From Planctomycetota bacterium (GTDB lineage: Bacteria > Planctomycetota > B15-G4 > SIAN01): DNA of 64,000 nt. A model generated the notes under the pieces. That model saw nothing but the letters and a program-made list of their open reading frames with translations, searched no databases and was not told where the DNA came from. Location of the stretch: assembly GCA_028289345.1 (NCBI GenBank), contig JANQQL010000005.1, positions 37,206 through 101,205 on the forward strand. The letters are read 5' to 3'. The position numbers were made by a program, and so were the translations under genes. Shown one piece after another: positions 35,286-44,019 of the stretch (position 1 is the first letter of the stretch; the number at the start of each line of letters is the position of its first letter).

Positions 35286-35596
35286 TGGGTTGGTTCGTGG
35301 AAGCGATTGACCCGACCGATACCTGGTCACGTCATCCGCCCAGCTCCATCGTTCTGCGAGCCAAGAATGTAGATGGCGGCCAAGTTTTCTCGACGCAGCT
35401 CTGGAGATTCAGTTCACTGATTGTACGGGGCTCGCGACGGTGTGAAGCTGCCTCATGAACCACATGATGGCTCAGACCTGGGTTTACGGCGTCGCACGAC
35501 ATTGAAGCAAGAACAAGTGGCAGATCTACCGAGAGTCAGGCCTATCGTCAGCCGGTGTGAGTGAGATCGCCTACACGTGAATTGAGGTGTCCTGAA
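35286..35596. other. Spacer before the transposase remnant
   Basis: About 310 bp following the Kelch lipoprotein; no gene, hairpin or repeat recognised. Confidence 0.35.
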
Positions 35597-35900
35597 CTCT
35601 ACCGCTTCATCGTGTTCTCCCACAGCCGACGCCGCATTCTCCATATCACTCTCACCAGTATCCGACTTCGAAATTGACTCCGAGGCAACTCCTCAAAGCC
35701 TTTCCCGACCACGAGACCGAGCCCAAGGATCTGAACCGTGGTCACGACTCGATCTACGGCGCCGGAATCGAAGGCCTGCTCGATCTCCTCGGACGCGAGC
35801 AGTTGTCCATGGCAGAACGGGTATTGCACGCGCATGATCGGATCAATTCGACGCGAAAGCAGGGACCCTCCGATTCCAATGGGCAAGACGCATTCGCAAC
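35597..35900 (+). pseudogene. Decayed integrase-core (DDE) transposase, two frameshifts
   Basis: Three consecutive pieces of one protein are readable in alternating frames. LYRFIVFSHSRRRILHIT (from 35597) matches the strand before the first catalytic Asp region. RQLLKAFPDHETEPKDLN then RGHDSIYGAGIE (from 35680) matches the QLLEAFP...RDRDSIYG block. PWQNGYCTRMIGSIRRES (about 35805-35860) matches the PWQNGYVERVIGSIRREC block. The Glu of YVER is replaced (CTR) and the reading frame is broken twice, so it is inactive. Same family as the remnant at 14.4 kb. Ends and target duplications could not be found. Confidence 0.8.
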
Positions 35901-36677
35901 GTCTTTTCAAGAGTCGGCGGCGAATCGCTGCAATGAGCTGCGGAAACTCACCGGTCACTCGCGGAACCGAGATTGGTGACCGAGTTGTTTCGACTTCGGT
36001 TTTCGGCAAACTTCACCCGGTAGCGGGCGGCCACGCTCACTTGCGCCAGCTTCCACTATTTTTGGGTCAAGATTGAACGTCATTCAAGCTTTCCGGAAGC
36101 AGACCGATCCCACAGGATTGGTCTACCTCGGCGCGGAAAAAACACTCCGCTGGATTCGCGCAGAATCCTTGTCGGCTTTGGACGTCATTTGTCGTTTCAG
36201 TTCGATGGCAGTCCCCGCGACCGACCATGACGACGACCTGGGCTCCCACTGAGCCGGTGTGGATCCAGGGGGAGCGGGATCATTTCCTAGGAGACGGAAC
36301 GCTTTGAGCTCCAAATGAGCTGATCGATCAAGAGACTCCCATCCCGCGACGGAGCAGGTACGAGCCCTCGAGCTCCACGAGATTCCCTACATTGTGTTGC
36401 CATCAGCGACGAACGCACAGCACAAGACATCGCTCCCGCCACGGAGAGCCTCCGCACGGTGAAAACCATCGAGAGGACGGCTGTATTGTTCGTGAACGCA
36501 ACCCTCGGAGGCGCATTCTTCGTCCATCAACGCGAAGAACGGAACCACCATCAAACCGCATTGCCGAGCGAGTGACATGTCCAAAAGCAATTGACGAAAC
36601 ATCTCCACCTCTATCAACAAGTGCCACTTCGATCTAGAGAAGAAACTGATAGCCAATCCCATTACGCGGAGAGCACA
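35901..36677. other. Spacer downstream of the transposase remnant
   Basis: About 780 bp with lower GC than its surroundings. Its first 180 bp may be the rest of the decayed transposase (frame continuing GKTHSQRLFKSRRR). The remainder has no supported gene. The promoter of the lipoprotein at 36678 should lie at the right end. Confidence 0.4.
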
Positions 36678-37943
36678 ATGATTCACAAGAGAAAGTTCAC
36701 TGTCACCGCACTGCTGTGCGCCTGCCTTCTAAGTTGTGCGGGCCAGCAAACAATCATCACTTCACTTGAAGACTTGACCTCTGAGACTGAACGACAGGGG
36801 CTCAGTGACGTCAATCAGAACCGAATTCTTTCCATTACTGGCCTTCTTCCACAAGTTCAAGTTGGAAGTATCTACCACTACAAGAAGGGGCGTTCGCCAT
36901 CAACGGCGATCGGCATTAGCCGTGGCCCGTCGTTCTACGTCGAGAGCAAGATCGAAGGCCCGAAGGACAGCGCTGCAATTGACAAAGTCCGCGAAAAAAT
37001 CCTCAAGGTTCGGATAGCAGCGGGAAGAGCGCTTAGAAAGAAGATTACGGCGTCGAAAGCACAGGCCCTCGTCCTGGAAGCGGAGCAAGATGATTCAGAC
37101 CTCTCGACTCTGGATTCGCTAATTGCCTCCCTAGAGCAAGCTGATAGGGAATATGAGTCGGCTCGCGAGAGCTTTGATGACGCGTTGAACGACGCTTCCT
37201 TGGAAATCAAAGATGCCGGGGTCCTGGTCGTGAGGTGGGACTCGACAAGGGGCAAGGAAGGAGGCATTTCATTTGGCAGCCTTTTCGGATCCGACGCCTC
37301 TTCGGAGTCGAAAACGAGCGGTTTCGCAATCCTATCAGGTCTTCGTTTGACGACTCTATTCGTGGGCCAGGACATCTGGGATGTGGATCCGAACATCGAG
37401 CGTACCTGGTGGTTCTACGGAGATCACTTTCCGTGGGTCCTCGATTGGAAGTTCCCGTTCATTGGACACCGAACGATCCGCAACGTACGCTTGACCACTC
37501 ACGTTTTTCAAACCCGCCGAGTGGTCTATCTCCAAGACATGGATTTCTCGGAAGAGTTCGAACTGGCAGTGAAGGGAAGCTACCAGGATTTCTCGCGCCT
37601 CTCCGACACGCTGGAAGAGCTAGACAGCATCGAGATCAACTACATTGAAAGTCGTATGGCTAGCCTTTCGAACATGGGCGTCGTCGGCGAGACTCAGCGT
37701 CGCGTGTACCCCGCCGGATTCGGCGTACCAGATCTCAAGAGTCTAGCTGGGCATGACGGCGTGGATCCGTATCTCAATCTAGCATGCTTGCAGATAACCG
37801 GCAGGAGCTTTGACGCCCAGATCAAGCGAAACGAGACGAGCCGGCTAGCACCGACGATGGACGAATGGCAGACGATCTACACCGTCGACACCGATTTCGA
37901 AGCGCTACGAGAGCGGTTTGAGAAACCAAAGAGAGATGGCTAG
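36678..37943 (+). CDS. Coiled-coil lipoprotein of unknown function
   Basis: 421 residues from ATG 36678 (GGAGA 6 nt upstream), with lipobox LLSC (Cys20). Residues about 100-185 are Glu/Lys/Ala-rich helix with heptads (DKVREKILKVRIAAG, LDSLIASLEQADREY), predicted coiled coil. The flanking and C-terminal parts are mixed alpha/beta with Trp/Tyr-rich segments (TWWFYGDHFPWVLDWKFPF). I do not recognise the family. GC is somewhat lower than in the neighbouring operon. It is probably an envelope protein. Confidence 0.75.
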   Translation: MIHKRKFTVTALLCACLLSCAGQQTIITSLEDLTSETERQGLSDVNQNRILSITGLLPQVQVGSIYHYKKGRSPSTAIGISRGPSFYVESKIEGPKDSAAIDKVREKILKVRIAAGRALRKKITASKAQALVLEAEQDDSDLSTLDSLIASLEQADREYESARESFDDALNDASLEIKDAGVLVVRWDSTRGKEGGISFGSLFGSDASSESKTSGFAILSGLRLTTLFVGQDIWDVDPNIERTWWFYGDHFPWVLDWKFPFIGHRTIRNVRLTTHVFQTRRVVYLQDMDFSEEFELAVKGSYQDFSRLSDTLEELDSIEINYIESRMASLSNMGVVGETQRRVYPAGFGVPDLKSLAGHDGVDPYLNLACLQITGRSFDAQIKRNETSRLAPTMDEWQTIYTVDTDFEALRERFEKPKRDG

Positions 37944-38326
37944 GTTGCCCGGGGAATAGCAGCTCAGCAAGAGCAAGTTCACGAGGCCCCAGATCGTTTC
38001 GATCCAGACGCAGCCGGAGTCTAGCGCGAAGGCGGGAGTCGTGGCTCGGGGTGCGCGGCGCAGCGATCGATGGCTTGTCCACTAATGGTACAGGTAAAGT
38101 TCCAACAGACTGAGTGCAATCGTGGTATCTCCATTGGCTACTCAGGACTGGTGGGATTGTGAAGATCGCATTTTTCAGACTCACACTCTCAAATTCGCAT
38201 TCTATCGCCAGCGGTAAGAGCATGCTCTCCGCGCGCGGATTCCGGAAAGCACGCTGCCTGGATTTCGGCTGTGTCCGTCAGATCCATATCGCCCATTCGT
38301 AAAGGTGCGTCGCTCAGGAGGGAACC
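37944..38326. other. Spacer with the promoter region of the helical-repeat operon
   Basis: About 380 bp, AT-richer toward 38150-38210, which is where a promoter is expected. No gene is supported on either strand. Confidence 0.35.
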
Positions 38327-40105
38327 ATGAACTCTGAATTGATCATGTTCGGGATCGAGGCGGGCATCAAACTCGGCCAGAAGGTCAATGACGTGCTCGT
38401 TGATGCCACGGTCGAGAAGCCGATGTTACTTCCCGTCGGTGAACTCTTCGGGAGTGTGCAGAAGGATGACGCGGTTGATTTCTTTGACGATCACCCAGAG
38501 CTGACGGCCGCGGGAGCCCCCTACCACAACCTGTCCAAGGCCGACAAGCTCACGGCCTTCAAGACCTTGATGCACCTGGACGCCCGCACCCAGGCCTTCT
38601 CCAAAGAGGGCGATGTATCCGCCGACACGATCGAGATCGTCTCGCGTCTGCAGTCCTTCGAACAGTACAAGAAGGGCTTCGGCTCCAAGCCGGCCCTTCA
38701 GCGCTTGGTCGGTACCGTGGTGGAAATCGGGGTCGACTACTTCGCCGCCCACCCGGAAGCAATCGCCGCGAAGTCCGGAGCCCGCAAAGTGCTGAAGGCC
38801 TTCATCGAGAGCTTGGATGAGGTCGACTTCGCTGAGGGGACACGCAGCGAAATCATCAGCGACGTGCTGGTCTCGGCCCTCGACACGGTGCAGGCCAATC
38901 CGTCTCTGATCTCGGACGATGCGCGGCTCCAAGCGCTGCTGGGTGGTGTAACCAGCTCCCTGGTGACCGACATCAATGAGGCGGGATCCGTCGGAGCGAT
39001 GAAGCGCCGCGAGGCATTCATCCGGCGGATCGGGTCGAGCATCCTCCAGGGTGGAGCACAAGCATTCAATGAAAACATCGACCTGTTCTTGCCCGAGGAC
39101 GCGGGCTCCAAAAAGGTCGTCAGCTCGACCCTTACCCACCTGCTGGCCGGGATCAAAGGCAAGGAGGATCTGTTCACTAACGAATCCCTGCAACTCCTGT
39201 TCAACAGCTCGCTGCGCGCTGTATCCGAGAACGTTGAGGTGTTCTCCAACGACACGGTATTGCAGGAACTCATCGGCGGCACGGTCAAAGCCATGACCGA
39301 TGCCAGTGGCCGAAAGGTGTTCGCGCCGGAGACAGTCTCCGCGGTGCTGAGTCAGGCCCTGACGGTAGCGGCGGACAACATCGAGACGCTGATCGACCCA
39401 AGCAACCCCCGCCGGCAACTGCTTGCAACCGCCACCAAAGCCGTGGCGCAGAGTCTCAGCGGCACCCTCGCCGGCGACGGTACCGTGAAAGAGCTGCTGT
39501 CACGGAACCAAGTCAATTTGCTGATGGGGATTGTCTTTAAGGAGGTCGCCAAGCATCCCGAGCAGCTGCTGGGGAAGGCCGATCTTGGCGATAAGAAGAT
39601 CGCTCTCGCCCAGATCATCGGCTCCGTCTCCCGCGCCCTGGGCAACGATCCGAGCCGGTTCGTGAATGGCCAGGGTTTCGTCATGCTGATCGAGACCGCC
39701 CTGCAGACGGCGGCCAAAAACGCGGACAAGCTCCTGAACCTGGACACCTCCAACACTCGGGACAACATTCTGTTCCAGGTCATCCAGCAAACAGTCCGCG
39801 CCATCGGCGACGCGGGAGACCCTCGCAATCTCCTGAACCGGGAGGTGTTCATGGATCTGGCCGAACGCATGCTCCCGGTCGTGTCCGCCAACTTGGCAGG
39901 GATGGTCGACGCGCCTAACGCGGTCCACGATGCCGTCTATGAGGCCCTGGAACTGGCTCAGGGCGGCCTCGAAGGGCGCATCAACGGTGACAACCTGACA
40001 ACCTTGATCATCGAGCTCCTGTCCGACGTGCTCTGGAACAAGCTGGATCTCACCGAGACTGGCGCTGTCGTCCGAACCGCCACCGAGATTCTCGAGGCGG
40101 CCTGA
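38327..40105 (+). CDS. All-helical tandem-repeat protein of unknown family
   Basis: 592 residues, no signal peptide or membrane span, a strong AGGAGG ribosome site. From about residue 170 onward the sequence is built of at least five or six divergent helical repeats of roughly 50-60 residues. Each has an (L/I)(L/I)...(V/T).A(I/L) helix, a loop with LL or LF near N/D, and a closing helix ending AA.N...LL (AADNIETLIDPSNP, AAKNADKLLNLDTSNT, VSANLAGMVDAPNA). This recalls alpha-solenoid repeats, but I know no matching family. It is 16 bp upstream of a lipoprotein gene, hence an operon. Possibly a cytoplasmic or envelope scaffold. Confidence 0.8.
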   Translation: MNSELIMFGIEAGIKLGQKVNDVLVDATVEKPMLLPVGELFGSVQKDDAVDFFDDHPELTAAGAPYHNLSKADKLTAFKTLMHLDARTQAFSKEGDVSADTIEIVSRLQSFEQYKKGFGSKPALQRLVGTVVEIGVDYFAAHPEAIAAKSGARKVLKAFIESLDEVDFAEGTRSEIISDVLVSALDTVQANPSLISDDARLQALLGGVTSSLVTDINEAGSVGAMKRREAFIRRIGSSILQGGAQAFNENIDLFLPEDAGSKKVVSSTLTHLLAGIKGKEDLFTNESLQLLFNSSLRAVSENVEVFSNDTVLQELIGGTVKAMTDASGRKVFAPETVSAVLSQALTVAADNIETLIDPSNPRRQLLATATKAVAQSLSGTLAGDGTVKELLSRNQVNLLMGIVFKEVAKHPEQLLGKADLGDKKIALAQIIGSVSRALGNDPSRFVNGQGFVMLIETALQTAAKNADKLLNLDTSNTRDNILFQVIQQTVRAIGDAGDPRNLLNREVFMDLAERMLPVVSANLAGMVDAPNAVHDAVYEALELAQGGLEGRINGDNLTTLIIELLSDVLWNKLDLTETGAVVRTATEILEAA

Positions 40106-40121
40106 TCGTAGGAGAACCATC

Positions 40122-40877
40122 ATGAACCGCTCTCTTATCCAAACTGTCCTGCGATTCACTCTCGTCGCGGCCTTGGCGTTCCTAGCCGGCTGCGGCACCC
40201 TGGCCTACCGAAGCGTTCAAGACAACTTCGTCGACGCCGTCGAGGCGGACAACGCCTGGTCAACCTCACCCTTCGGGGCCAACGCTGCGGAGGGGATCTA
40301 TCGGGATGTTCATTCGACGCTGACCAGTGACTACATCGCGGAACTCGATCCCCGTCTGCACGCCAATGCCTGGCTGTTGCGGGCTGTGTCCGCCTGGCGC
40401 ATCGGGGACTTCAACGACGCCAGGTCCGCGGCAAACAATGGCCGAACGGCGGCCGTCGCAGCCTCGCAGAATGGCTCACGTGACCACGTCATGCTGACCA
40501 TGCTGGACGGCCTGGTGATCGACTCGGACCTGAGGGCTCGATACGACAATCACCAGAATCCCTTGGATCTCAATGCCTACCAGTCAACCTTCGAGCAGGA
40601 CTTCCAGACTGCGCTGACTTCCTTGGATCACGGACCAGGAGTGGCCGGCAACGCTACCCCGCCGGAGACGCTTTGGTACTACCATTACCACCGGTGGCGC
40701 TTGATTCAGAACTGGAGGACGGTCGTCAATACACTCAATGACTCCGATCGCTCTACGGCCAAAGCGGCCGCGCAAGGAGTTTTGGGCAACACGTTTCGCG
40801 CCACCATGAACACATCCCGCGATGCGATCCCGGCGAACCACCCGCTCCATCAGTTGATCCTCGCCCTAGGCGGCTAG
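40122..40877 (+). CDS. Lipoprotein, partner of the helical-repeat protein
   Basis: 251 residues, lipobox LAGC (Cys24), AGGAG before the ATG. The mature part is alpha-helical with a TPR-like pair (LHANAWLLRAVSAWRIGD, FNDARSAANNGR) and a Trp/Tyr-rich C-terminal half. It starts 16 bp after the stop of the repeat protein, so the two are cotranscribed and probably act together at the membrane. Family not recognised; the helical fold suggests a protein-binding role. Confidence 0.8.
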   Translation: MNRSLIQTVLRFTLVAALAFLAGCGTLAYRSVQDNFVDAVEADNAWSTSPFGANAAEGIYRDVHSTLTSDYIAELDPRLHANAWLLRAVSAWRIGDFNDARSAANNGRTAAVAASQNGSRDHVMLTMLDGLVIDSDLRARYDNHQNPLDLNAYQSTFEQDFQTALTSLDHGPGVAGNATPPETLWYYHYHRWRLIQNWRTVVNTLNDSDRSTAKAAAQGVLGNTFRATMNTSRDAIPANHPLHQLILALGG

Positions 40878-40894
40878 CGCGGACTGAACCCACG

Positions 40895-41169
40895 CAATGG
40901 CAACCTCGGGATCGCGCGGCGAAACTTGCCTGCCGCTCGGGCGTCGAGATCGGAGACCTTCGGTTCGACCGCCTCAATCTCTTCGCTCGAGGCATCAGGA
41001 CGGCCTTGACCAGAAACTCCCGCTGAGACTCCTGGGCCAAGTCCAGATTCTTTTCCAACGACTTGAGCTGACTTGCAAGAACTTGGACTTTCGCCTCGAT
41101 CTCTGTCTTGTGGATCTTATCAAACGGCAGAGGGACCCTTGAGAACCTTGATTGAGAGAGAACAATCAC
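40895..41169 (-). pseudogene. Remnant of a coiled-coil protein with one frameshift
   Basis: From GTG 41169 the frame reads IHKTEIEAKVQVLASQLK then SLEKNLDLAQESQREFLVKA, a classic coiled coil. It then loses coding character. One base out of phase it continues DASSEEIEAVEPKVSDLD. The change of frame near 41000 suggests a broken gene. Family unknown. The rest of the spacer 40878-41285 holds nothing recognised. Confidence 0.35.
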
Positions 41170-41285
41170 GCAGTACGCCTGGCGACTTGCGGACTCTCCA
41201 CATAGCTAACACCTCCATGGGGGCACGGAATCGGCGCTAGACAATGCAATGGCACGACTAGCTTGGGAGCATCGCCGGGTGCTCT

Positions 41286-43790
41286 CTAGAGCTTCACGAC
41301 ATTGAGCGACTCCAAGGTCAATCGAATGCGCGACCGGCTCAGGACCGTCTCGTCTTGGTAAAGAACGGCTTCACAAGCCGTTTCTGGAACGATCAGAATG
41401 GCAGTGGTCCCATGACGGACAACGGCTCGGGTCGCGCGGGTCTCTCGGAACTCTGACAGTTGGCCCACGTCAGTGATGGGCACGGGAGAGCCTTCGTCGT
41501 CGAAGAATCCGACTGCGGTTCCGGCCCCGGAAACATCCACCCGAACGCTCACTTCTCGGACCATGACCACTTCCAAGCACGGAGCGCCTGAAACGAGGTC
41601 CAAGTCGAGGTAATCGGTGATCAAGCCTTGCCCTGACACGCGCAGAAGGAGCCCGTTGTCGGCGAGCTGGGAGAAACGAAACTGGCCTGCCGAGTCGGTC
41701 GTTCTTGCATACCCCGGCACTCCCAGGGTGATGTCACGATCGGAGTTGGTGAAGTCCGATTGCACGAGAAGCCGGAACGGCTGAACTTCGATCTCCGAAA
41801 GCGGAAGCCCGGTGCGATCGCGGACGACTCCCGTGAAGTTTGTCATCGCCTCGTCGAGCGGAATTCGCAAAACCACGCCTTCCACTCCACTCGGAGTGGG
41901 TTCGCTTTCCACGGAGAAGAGTCCGTCTTCGACAAACGCCCCGAATCGATACTCTCGATCGAGCAGACAGGAGAACTCGAATCTTCCTTGGTCGTCGGTG
42001 AAGACTCTCAGCAACGCTTCGTCCTGTTGCCCGAAACCTCGGATGATGTTCTCGACAAATGCGCCACTCGCCAATGGCGTGGGATCAATGACCCAGACGC
42101 TGGCATCACGAATCGGTGCATCGTCGGGCCCGACGACGCACCCCGAAACCGCGAAGGGAGAGCCGGACAAGGTCAGGGAAACGGATTGCACTCTCTCCTC
42201 GCCCAGCCGGAGCTCCGTCGGCAAGTATCCTGGGCTGACCGCCACCACGGCTTCGTGTGGATCATGGGAGCGGCGAAGCCGAAATGCCCCGTCCGCCGTT
42301 GTTCGGGTGAGTTGACCGGAAAGGCAAACAAAGGCTTCCGCGATCGGGTTGCGATCGCGGTCACGAACGACTCCCCGGAGATCGCTGTTCGTCTCGGGCA
42401 TGAGAATCAACGACAAATCGTGTCCTGAACCGGGAAGATCGTAATAGGTGGTCTCGTAGCCCGGACAAGTGACAATGACACGCGTGCCCCGAGCGTCGAA
42501 CGCTTCCGGAATCTCAAAGTCCCCTCGATCATTGGAAATCGCCCACGGCTCAATCGCCACCCATCGGTCGCCGTTTCTTTGAGCTTTCAGGAGTACGATT
42601 TCTGGCACACCCAACGTGACCCTTGCGCCGAGAACCGGAGCGCCCGAGGGACTGGTGACCCGTCCGGAGACGGCTCGCCGCTCTGCTACCACGATGGTGC
42701 AGGGGTCACTTCTCTTCCGCGGGATGACAGCGGCGATGACGGGAACGTATCGACCGCTGGCTGCGATCAGTCTTCCTTCCAGGTCGCCGGGCGTGGGGAA
42801 CTCGAAGGATCCGTCGGCGGCGGTCCTCACGACTGTCGGGTCGGGGTTTCCTGAAACCGGTCGAAACGACTGCTCGACATGAAGCTTTCCAGTCAAGACT
42901 CCTTCTTGAAACTCGATCTGGACTTGCGGGACCGGGTTCCCTTCCGGGTCGAGAACCTGTCCCCGGAGAGGAGCTGTCGTTGCGGGGGGCTGGGCCAAAC
43001 GGCTCTTGGGAGTCTCCGCGGGGCGCGCTCGTGATTGGTTGGCGTTGACCATGGTTTCTCTGGTGACGACAGGGAGCTCAGAGGTTCGTTTGGCGACGGA
43101 AGTCGGTCCCGGGTGGGAGGGACGGGCGGAAGCTGATTTCGCGTCCATCCGCAGCCAAACAAGAACCGCGATCATCAATGCCATTACCGCGAGAGCCGTC
43201 ACGGATGTCACCGATGGACCGATTCGGGGACGAGCCGTACTCCTTGGTGGCGGCACGTCCATGAACAGCATCGCGAGAGCGGCTCGCCAGTTGCCGGCCT
43301 CGCGGAGTCGGCTTCGAATTCGCGATCGAAGCTTGGAGTGAGCACGAGTCATCCTGGTGTGGATCGTTCGGACCGACTCGCCTTGCCGATCGGCGATCTC
43401 CTGAGGAGCCATGCCTTTCTTGTATCGAAGCAAGATGGTGGAGCGATAGGGCTCGTCCAGCCGAAGCACCTCTTCTTCGATGATTCGCTGAGTCTCTTGG
43501 CGAGACCGCTGAGCATCTTCCCGGTCCCGTTCCGCAACGGCAAACCTCGCCTCCCGATGATTCCTGCGCTCTTCGTCCCGACGCATCTTGTGGAGTCGGT
43601 TACGCATCACGCGGGATAGCCAGGGCTTCAAGGGGCGGTCCGTGCTCGGTTGATTCTTGAGCGCCGCCAGCAAGGTGTCCTGGACCAGGTCGTCCGCTTC
43701 CGGGATGGGTCCGACGAGTTGTCTCGCCAGCTCTTTCATCCAGCGCTCTAACTCGGGTTGCGAGAGGAGGCTTTCCGGCTGGCTGTCCAT
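41286..43790 (-). CDS. Membrane-tethered ECF sigma factor with carboxypeptidase-regulatory-like extracytoplasmic modules
   Basis: 834 residues from ATG 43790; the frame is open upstream but shows no coding character. Residues about 10-80 are sigma region 2 (EADDLVQDTLLAAL, PWLSRVMRNRLHKMRRDEER). Residues about 108-160 are region 4 (LDEPYRSTILLRY, APQEIADRQGESVRTIHTRM). After a basic stretch comes one transmembrane helix (about 194-213). An Ala/Pro/Ser linker then leads to at least five CarboxypepD_reg-like beta modules (RGQVLDPEGNPVPQVQIEF, SGRVTSPSGAPVLGARV, RGVVRDRDRNPIAEAFV, SGCVVGPDDAPIRDASV, TGVVRDRTGLPLSEIEV). By the positive-inside rule the sigma part is cytoplasmic and the modules are outside. 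A sensor and a transcription factor are thus one polypeptide. Divergent from the Rhs gene, its likely target. Confidence 0.9.
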   Translation of the reverse strand: MDSQPESLLSQPELERWMKELARQLVGPIPEADDLVQDTLLAALKNQPSTDRPLKPWLSRVMRNRLHKMRRDEERRNHREARFAVAERDREDAQRSRQETQRIIEEEVLRLDEPYRSTILLRYKKGMAPQEIADRQGESVRTIHTRMTRAHSKLRSRIRSRLREAGNWRAALAMLFMDVPPPRSTARPRIGPSVTSVTALAVMALMIAVLVWLRMDAKSASARPSHPGPTSVAKRTSELPVVTRETMVNANQSRARPAETPKSRLAQPPATTAPLRGQVLDPEGNPVPQVQIEFQEGVLTGKLHVEQSFRPVSGNPDPTVVRTAADGSFEFPTPGDLEGRLIAASGRYVPVIAAVIPRKRSDPCTIVVAERRAVSGRVTSPSGAPVLGARVTLGVPEIVLLKAQRNGDRWVAIEPWAISNDRGDFEIPEAFDARGTRVIVTCPGYETTYYDLPGSGHDLSLILMPETNSDLRGVVRDRDRNPIAEAFVCLSGQLTRTTADGAFRLRRSHDPHEAVVAVSPGYLPTELRLGEERVQSVSLTLSGSPFAVSGCVVGPDDAPIRDASVWVIDPTPLASGAFVENIIRGFGQQDEALLRVFTDDQGRFEFSCLLDREYRFGAFVEDGLFSVESEPTPSGVEGVVLRIPLDEAMTNFTGVVRDRTGLPLSEIEVQPFRLLVQSDFTNSDRDITLGVPGYARTTDSAGQFRFSQLADNGLLLRVSGQGLITDYLDLDLVSGAPCLEVVMVREVSVRVDVSGAGTAVGFFDDEGSPVPITDVGQLSEFRETRATRAVVRHGTTAILIVPETACEAVLYQDETVLSRSRIRLTLESLNVVKL

Positions 43791-44019
43791 GGAACTGCTC
43801 GAAAGAGGAGCGGGGGGATGGAATCTTGAGGTCCGGTCAACGTAGCTCCAGGGAAGGTTTCTGACAACGTCCTGCGAACCGTGGTCTTCGTTCGCGAAAC
43901 AAAATCGAGTTTCTTGACGTAACGCGCGAGTGCGAGGGATGTCGCTTCCAGATCCAAGTTCCGATGTCGTTTTCCCGATCGGGATGCGCACACAAACTCT
44001 GGGATGGAAGGACGTTGCA
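43791..44019. promoter_or_regulatory. Divergent promoter region between the membrane sigma factor and the Rhs gene
   Basis: 229 bp separate the two start codons. An ECF-type promoter driven by the neighbouring sigma factor would be expected here. I could not fix a -35/-10 pair with confidence, because the recognition sequence of this sigma is unknown. GAAGGA lies 8 nt before the Rhs ATG. Confidence 0.45.
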
